From Actinoplanes solisilvae (lineage in GTDB: Bacteria > Actinomycetota > Actinomycetes > Mycobacteriales > Micromonosporaceae), in contig NZ_RJAC01000004.1 in the NCBI RefSeq assembly GCF_003999975.1, positions 310,001 through 374,000 of the forward strand: a stretch of 64,000 nucleotides of DNA. The letters are read 5' to 3'. The notes under the pieces were generated by a model. It had not been told where the DNA came from and did not search any database. It worked only from the letters and a program-made list of their open reading frames with translations. Below, in pieces: positions 60,431 through 64,000 of the stretch (position 1 is its first letter; every line of letters starts with the position of its first letter). Made by a program: the position numbers and the translations under genes.

Positions 60431-61707
60431 CGCTCCAGAATCGCCACGACGCCCTGGCCGCCGGCCGCGCAGATCGAGATCAGGCCGCGGCCCGAGCCCT
60501 TCTGCGCGAGCAGCTTGGCCAGGGTGGCGACGATGCGGCCGCCGGTCGCCGCGAACGGGTGACCGGCGGCCAGCGACGAGCCGTTGACGTTCAGCCTGGC
60601 CCGATCGATCTTGCCCAACGGCGCGTCGAGGCCGAGCTTCTCCTTACAGAACTCGGGCGACTCCCAGGCCGCCAGCGTCGAGAGCACCTGCGACGCGAAC
60701 GCCTCGTGGATCTCGTAGAAGTCGAAGTCCTGCAGCGTGAGGCCGTTGCGAGCCAGCATGCGCGGCACCGCGTACGCCGGGGCCATCAGCAGACCCTCGT
60801 CGCCGTGCACGTAATCGACCGCGGCCACCTCGCTGTCGGTCAGATAGGCCTGCACGGCCAGACCGTGCGCCTCGGCCCACTCGTCGGAAGAGAGCAGGAC
60901 GGTCGACGCGCCGTCGGTCAGCGGCGAGGAGTTGCCGGCGGTCATGGTCGCGTCGGTCGTGCCGAAGACCGGCCGCAGCCTGGCCAGCTTCTCGAGGCTG
61001 GTGTCGGCGCGCAGGTTGGCGTCGCGGTTCAGCCCGAGATAGGGCGTCATCAGGTCGTCGAAGAAGCCCGTCTCGTACGCCCGGGCCAGCTTCTGGTGCG
61101 AGGCGAGCGCGAGCTCGTCCTGCGCGTCGCGGGCGATGTGCCAGCGCAGGGCGGTGATCGCGGCGTGCTCCCCCATCGACAGTCCCGTACGCGGCTCGGC
61201 GTTGCGCGGCACGTCCGGGCGGAACGCGAGCAGCGGGTTGAGCTTCGCGGCCGCCTTCACCCGCGCGGGCAGGCTGCGGGCCCGGTTGAGCGCGAGCAGC
61301 CCGCGGCGCAGGTCGTCGTTGAGCTGCAGAGGAGCGTCCGAGGTGGTGTCGACGCCGCCGGCCACACCCACGTCGATCTGGCCGAGCGCGATCTTGTTGC
61401 CGACCAGGATCGCGGTCTCCAGCCCGGTGCCGCAGGCCTGCTGAACGTCGTACGCCGGGGTGCGCGGGTCGAGACGGGAACCGAGCACGGTTTCGCGGGT
61501 GAGGTTGAAGTCGCGCGAGTGCTTGAGGACAGCGCCCGCGGCGACCTCGCCGAGCCGCCGACCGGCCAGGCCGTAGCGGGCGACCAGGCCGTCGAGCGCG
61601 GCGGTCAGCATGTCCTGGTTCGACGCCTGGGCGTAGCGGCCGTTCGACCGGGCGAACGGGATCCGGTTGCCGCCGATAACGGCTACACGGCGTACGGTCG
61701 TCGGCAC
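60427..61707 (-). CDS. Thiolase, acetyl-CoA C-acetyltransferase (FadA2-like)
   Basis: This 426-aa thiolase has the nucleophile Cys in VQQACGTGLETAI, the His in LAAGHPFAATGG and the second Cys in SICAAGGQGVVA. Its length and N-terminus (VAVIGGNRIPFARSNGRYAQ) match the FadI/FadA2-type long-chain group. The GTG start has GGAGG five bases upstream. It is divergent from the FabG4-like reductase gene, the same orientation as mycobacterial fadA2/fabG4. The 72-bp gap contains TTACCGTCCAGTA, a possible but unproven operator. Confidence 0.94.
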   Translation of the reverse strand: MPTTVRRVAVIGGNRIPFARSNGRYAQASNQDMLTAALDGLVARYGLAGRRLGEVAAGAVLKHSRDFNLTRETVLGSRLDPRTPAYDVQQACGTGLETAILVGNKIALGQIDVGVAGGVDTTSDAPLQLNDDLRRGLLALNRARSLPARVKAAAKLNPLLAFRPDVPRNAEPRTGLSMGEHAAITALRWHIARDAQDELALASHQKLARAYETGFFDDLMTPYLGLNRDANLRADTSLEKLARLRPVFGTTDATMTAGNSSPLTDGASTVLLSSDEWAEAHGLAVQAYLTDSEVAAVDYVHGDEGLLMAPAYAVPRMLARNGLTLQDFDFYEIHEAFASQVLSTLAAWESPEFCKEKLGLDAPLGKIDRARLNVNGSSLAAGHPFAATGGRIVATLAKLLAQKGSGRGLISICAAGGQGVVAILER

Positions 61708-61779
61708 TGCTGCCTCCAGGGGGTGCGTCGATTACCGTCCAGTAGCTTACAACCGGCGGGCCCGAGTAGGCTGCGGCGC

Positions 61780-63102
61780 ATGGGCGACAGGTACGCGAGC
61801 TTCGCGAACTCCGGTCCCGGGCGCAGCCTGGTCAAGCGGCTCGGGCTGCCCGACCCGCCGCGGCTGCGGCGCTACCGGCCGGGCGACCCGCTGACCGACG
61901 GGCCGGTGCTGATCGGCGCGGCCCCGGGCGGGCGGCTCGGCGACCAGGTGCGCAAGGTGCTCGCCGGCGCAGCCGTCGACACCCTCGACGAACCGGACGG
62001 TCCGCACGCCGCGGTGATCTTCGACGCGACCGGCATCACCGATCCGGCCCGGCTGGGCGAGCTCTACGACTTCTTCCATCCGGTCGCCCGGTCCCTGCTG
62101 CGGTCGGGGCGGGTCATCGTGCTGGGCACGCCGCCGTCGTCGGTCGGGGGCTCGCACGAGGCCACGGCGCAGCGCGCGCTCGAAGGGCTGACGCGCAGCA
62201 TCGGCAAGGAATTCGGGCGCGGCATCACCAGCCAGCTCGTCTACGTCGAGCCGGGCGGCGAGGGCGCTCTCGAGTCGACCCTGCGTTTTCTGCTCAGCGG
62301 GCGGTCGGCGTACGTCTCTGGTCAGGTGGTGACGATCGGAGCGGGGAACCCGCCCGCGCCGGCCGACTGGCAGCGACCCCTGGCCGGGAAGACCGCGCTG
62401 GTCACGGGGGCGGCGCGCGGGATCGGGGCGGCCATCGCCCGGGTGCTGGCCCGCGACGGGGCCGAAGTGATCGCGCTCGACGTGCCGGCCGCGGGAGACG
62501 CGCTGGCAGGCGTGGCCAACGACGTGCGCGGGCGCGCGTTGCAGCTCGACCTGACGGGGCCGGAAGCCGGCGAGCGACTGGCGTCGTACCTGAGCGGGCC
62601 GCTCGACATCGTGGTGCATAACGCGGGCATCACGCGCGACCGCACGATCGCCAAGATGGACGCGGACGGGTGGTCGTCGGTGCTGGCGGTCAACCTGGTG
62701 GCGCCGTCGCGCATCAACGACGCGCTGCTGGCCCACGGGTTGCTGCGCGCGGGCGGTCGCATCGTGGGTGTGTCGTCGATCGCCGGGATCGCGGGCAACC
62801 GGGGGCAGACCAACTATGCGACCAGCAAGGCCGGGGTGATCGGGCTGGTCGAGTCGAGCGCGCCCGGCCTGATCGAACGCGGCATCACGATCAACGCGGT
62901 GGCGCCGGGGTTCATCGAGACGGCCATGACGGCGAAGATGCCGGTGACGCTGCGCGAGGCCGGACGGCGGATGAACAGCCTGTCGCAGGGCGGGCTGCCG
63001 GTCGACGTGGCCGAGACGATCGCGTGGTTCGCCTCGCCGGGGTCGGGCACGATCACGGGCAACGTCGTCCGGGTCTGCGGGCAGAGCCTGCTCGGGGCGT
63101 GA
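61780..63102 (+). CDS. fabG4: High-molecular-weight 3-oxoacyl-(ACP/CoA) reductase (FabG4-like)
   Basis: This 440-aa SDR protein has an N-terminal flavodoxin-like domain (~1-200) without a working cofactor motif and a C-terminal classical SDR domain. The latter has TGxxxGxG (VTGAARGIGAAIARVL), NAG (VVHNAGITRD), the catalytic Ser (GVSSIAGIAGN) and the YxxxK (TNYATSKAGVIGL). Double length distinguishes it from ordinary FabG and matches mycobacterial FabG4. It reduces 3-ketoacyl thioesters with NAD(H). A MaoC hydratase gene follows 4 bp later, giving consecutive reduction and dehydration steps. Confidence 0.93.
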   Translation: MGDRYASFANSGPGRSLVKRLGLPDPPRLRRYRPGDPLTDGPVLIGAAPGGRLGDQVRKVLAGAAVDTLDEPDGPHAAVIFDATGITDPARLGELYDFFHPVARSLLRSGRVIVLGTPPSSVGGSHEATAQRALEGLTRSIGKEFGRGITSQLVYVEPGGEGALESTLRFLLSGRSAYVSGQVVTIGAGNPPAPADWQRPLAGKTALVTGAARGIGAAIARVLARDGAEVIALDVPAAGDALAGVANDVRGRALQLDLTGPEAGERLASYLSGPLDIVVHNAGITRDRTIAKMDADGWSSVLAVNLVAPSRINDALLAHGLLRAGGRIVGVSSIAGIAGNRGQTNYATSKAGVIGLVESSAPGLIERGITINAVAPGFIETAMTAKMPVTLREAGRRMNSLSQGGLPVDVAETIAWFASPGSGTITGNVVRVCGQSLLGA

Positions 63103-63106
63103 CCCG

Positions 63107-64000
63107 ATGACCGTCGTCGAAGTCGGGCCCGCGGTCGGGTCGAGCACGCTGCGGGCGGTGGTGGGGCTGATCCCCCGGCGCCGCGGTGCGGGTTTGACCG
63201 GCGTCACGCTGGTGCGGCGGGGTGTCAAGGTGGATCGCTCGCACCTGGCGGCGTACGACCGGGTCTGCGGTTTCCGGTTGAACGACCAACTGCCGGCGAC
63301 CTATCCGCACGTGCTGGCGTTCCCGCTGGCCATGCGACTGCTCACGGCGCCCGATTTCCCGTTCCCGGCGATCGGGCTCGTGCACATCGCCAACCGGATC
63401 ACGGTTTCCGAGCCGCTCGACGCGGGATCCGCCTACGACTTGAGCGTTCGTGCGGAGAACTTGCGCGCTCATGAGCGGGGCCGGCAGGTCGACATCGTCG
63501 CGACCGCTTCTTGCGACGGCGACGAGGTGTGGACAAGCGTCTCGACCTACCTGTCGAAAGAGAAGCAGCCCGCCCGCCGCGATACGGCGTCACCAGCTGC
63601 GGACCGCGTCTCTGATTCGCCGCCCGATGACTCGCCCGGTCACGCGGCTGACGTCGCCTCTGGTCACACGCCCACGCCCGCCGCCGCCGCCGCGGTCTGG
63701 CGTGTTCCCGCCCGGGTCGGGACCGACTATGCCCAAGTGTCCGGCGACCGCAACCCGATCCACAGTTCGCGGATCGGTGCGCGATTGTTCGGCTTCCCGC
63801 GCCCGATCGCGCACGGCATGTGGAGCTTGGCGCGCTGCCTGGCCGCGCTGGAGGGCCGTCTGCCCGAGCGCTACACCGTGGACGTCCGCTTCCGGCAGCC
63901 GATCTTGCTTCCCGCCCGAGTCAGCTTCTCTTGGCAGAGCGCGACGGTGCCGAACCCCGCCGCGACAACCCCCGACCCCGCGCCGCAACCTCTCGGCGGA
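63107..64000 (+). CDS. MaoC-family (R)-hydratase/dehydratase, HtdX-like (partial, C-terminus outside window)
   Basis: At least 298 residues of a double hot-dog protein are visible. The N-terminal half lacks the catalytic pair. The C-terminal half holds the hydratase-2 motif YAQVSGDRNPIHSSR (Asp and His), followed by GFPRPIAHGMWSLARC. It hydrates or dehydrates (3R)-hydroxyacyl thioesters. A proline/alanine-rich linker (TPTPAAAAAVW) separates the halves. The ATG is 4 bp after the fabG4 stop. The order thiolase / FabG4-MaoC matches mycobacterial fadA2/fabG4-htdX. Confidence 0.92.
   Translation, partial: MTVVEVGPAVGSSTLRAVVGLIPRRRGAGLTGVTLVRRGVKVDRSHLAAYDRVCGFRLNDQLPATYPHVLAFPLAMRLLTAPDFPFPAIGLVHIANRITVSEPLDAGSAYDLSVRAENLRAHERGRQVDIVATASCDGDEVWTSVSTYLSKEKQPARRDTASPAADRVSDSPPDDSPGHAADVASGHTPTPAAAAAVWRVPARVGTDYAQVSGDRNPIHSSRIGARLFGFPRPIAHGMWSLARCLAALEGRLPERYTVDVRFRQPILLPARVSFSWQSATVPNPAATTPDPAPQPLGG

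Noticed and set aside
61749-61767. Fatty-acid regulator operator between the thiolase and fabG4 genes
   Set aside because: TTACCGTCCAGTA has only partial symmetry (about four of six positions), too weak to call as a feature.
61747-63228. 493-codon minus-strand frame opposite fabG4
   Set aside because: The plus strand has all SDR catalytic motifs. The minus reading is Arg/Gly/Asp-rich noise.

Overview
The DNA is very GC-rich, uses GTG and TTG starts often, and packs genes into runs joined by ATGA, GTGA or TGATG overlaps. Gene content (family-9 cellulase with a CebR-like box, high-molecular-weight FabG beside FadA, DUF4132 and CHAT proteins, many diguanylate cyclases) points to a mycelial actinobacterium, probably of the Micromonosporaceae and perhaps Actinoplanes. 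The genus is inference. I saw no rRNA or tRNA gene, CRISPR array, prophage or insertion sequence.

Layout. (1) 1-5772, minus strand: a protease/sigma-factor island. A cytosolic subtilase, an ECF-like sigma factor, a 148-aa protein of unknown function and a TPR-CHAT caspase-like protease are joined by overlapping codons; a partial M48 membrane metalloprotease lies downstream. This is the strongest candidate for an undescribed signalling or defence system. (2) 5900-12013: a TetR regulator divergent from a tightly overlapped beta-oxidation operon (acyl-CoA dehydrogenase, thiolase, FadB-like bifunctional enzyme, alpha-methylacyl-CoA racemase), with a palindrome between them. (3) 12052-18680: a GGDEF cyclase, a radical SAM protein, a broken GGDEF remnant, a DUF1963 protein, a short secreted protein and a DUF4132 protein. 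(4) 18899-22758: a complete ABC importer (lipoprotein, two permeases, ATPase). (5) 22825-28927: accessory genes, including a LysM/M15 peptidase, a membrane-anchored Nudix-like protein and a TetR/VOC/hydrolase unit with twin operators.

(6) 29696-45099: an exopolysaccharide locus. It holds the priming sugar transferase, two polysaccharide-lyase-like lipoproteins, a chain-length/kinase-like protein, a UDP-sugar dehydrogenase (so probably an acidic polymer), a polymerase/ligase-like membrane protein, a flippase, two glycosyltransferases, two FemAB-like acyltransferases and a polysaccharide deacetylase. Both response regulators of the locus lack the phospho-acceptor Asp. (7) 45173-53590: a DUF2087 regulator, the family-9 cellulase, a GGDEF cyclase, glycogen phosphorylase and a ROK regulator. 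(8) 53633-57454: a divergent pair (4-TM protein and 62-aa zinc protein), a methyltransferase remnant, and an MFS exporter with its TetR and twin operators. (9) 57591-64000: a GGDEF-EAL protein, a reductase-like protein, and a thiolase divergent from FabG4-MaoC in the arrangement known from mycobacterial fadA2-fabG4-htdX.

Two themes recur: c-di-GMP enzymes (three intact GGDEF proteins plus a remnant) around polysaccharide genes, and acyl-CoA metabolism at both ends.
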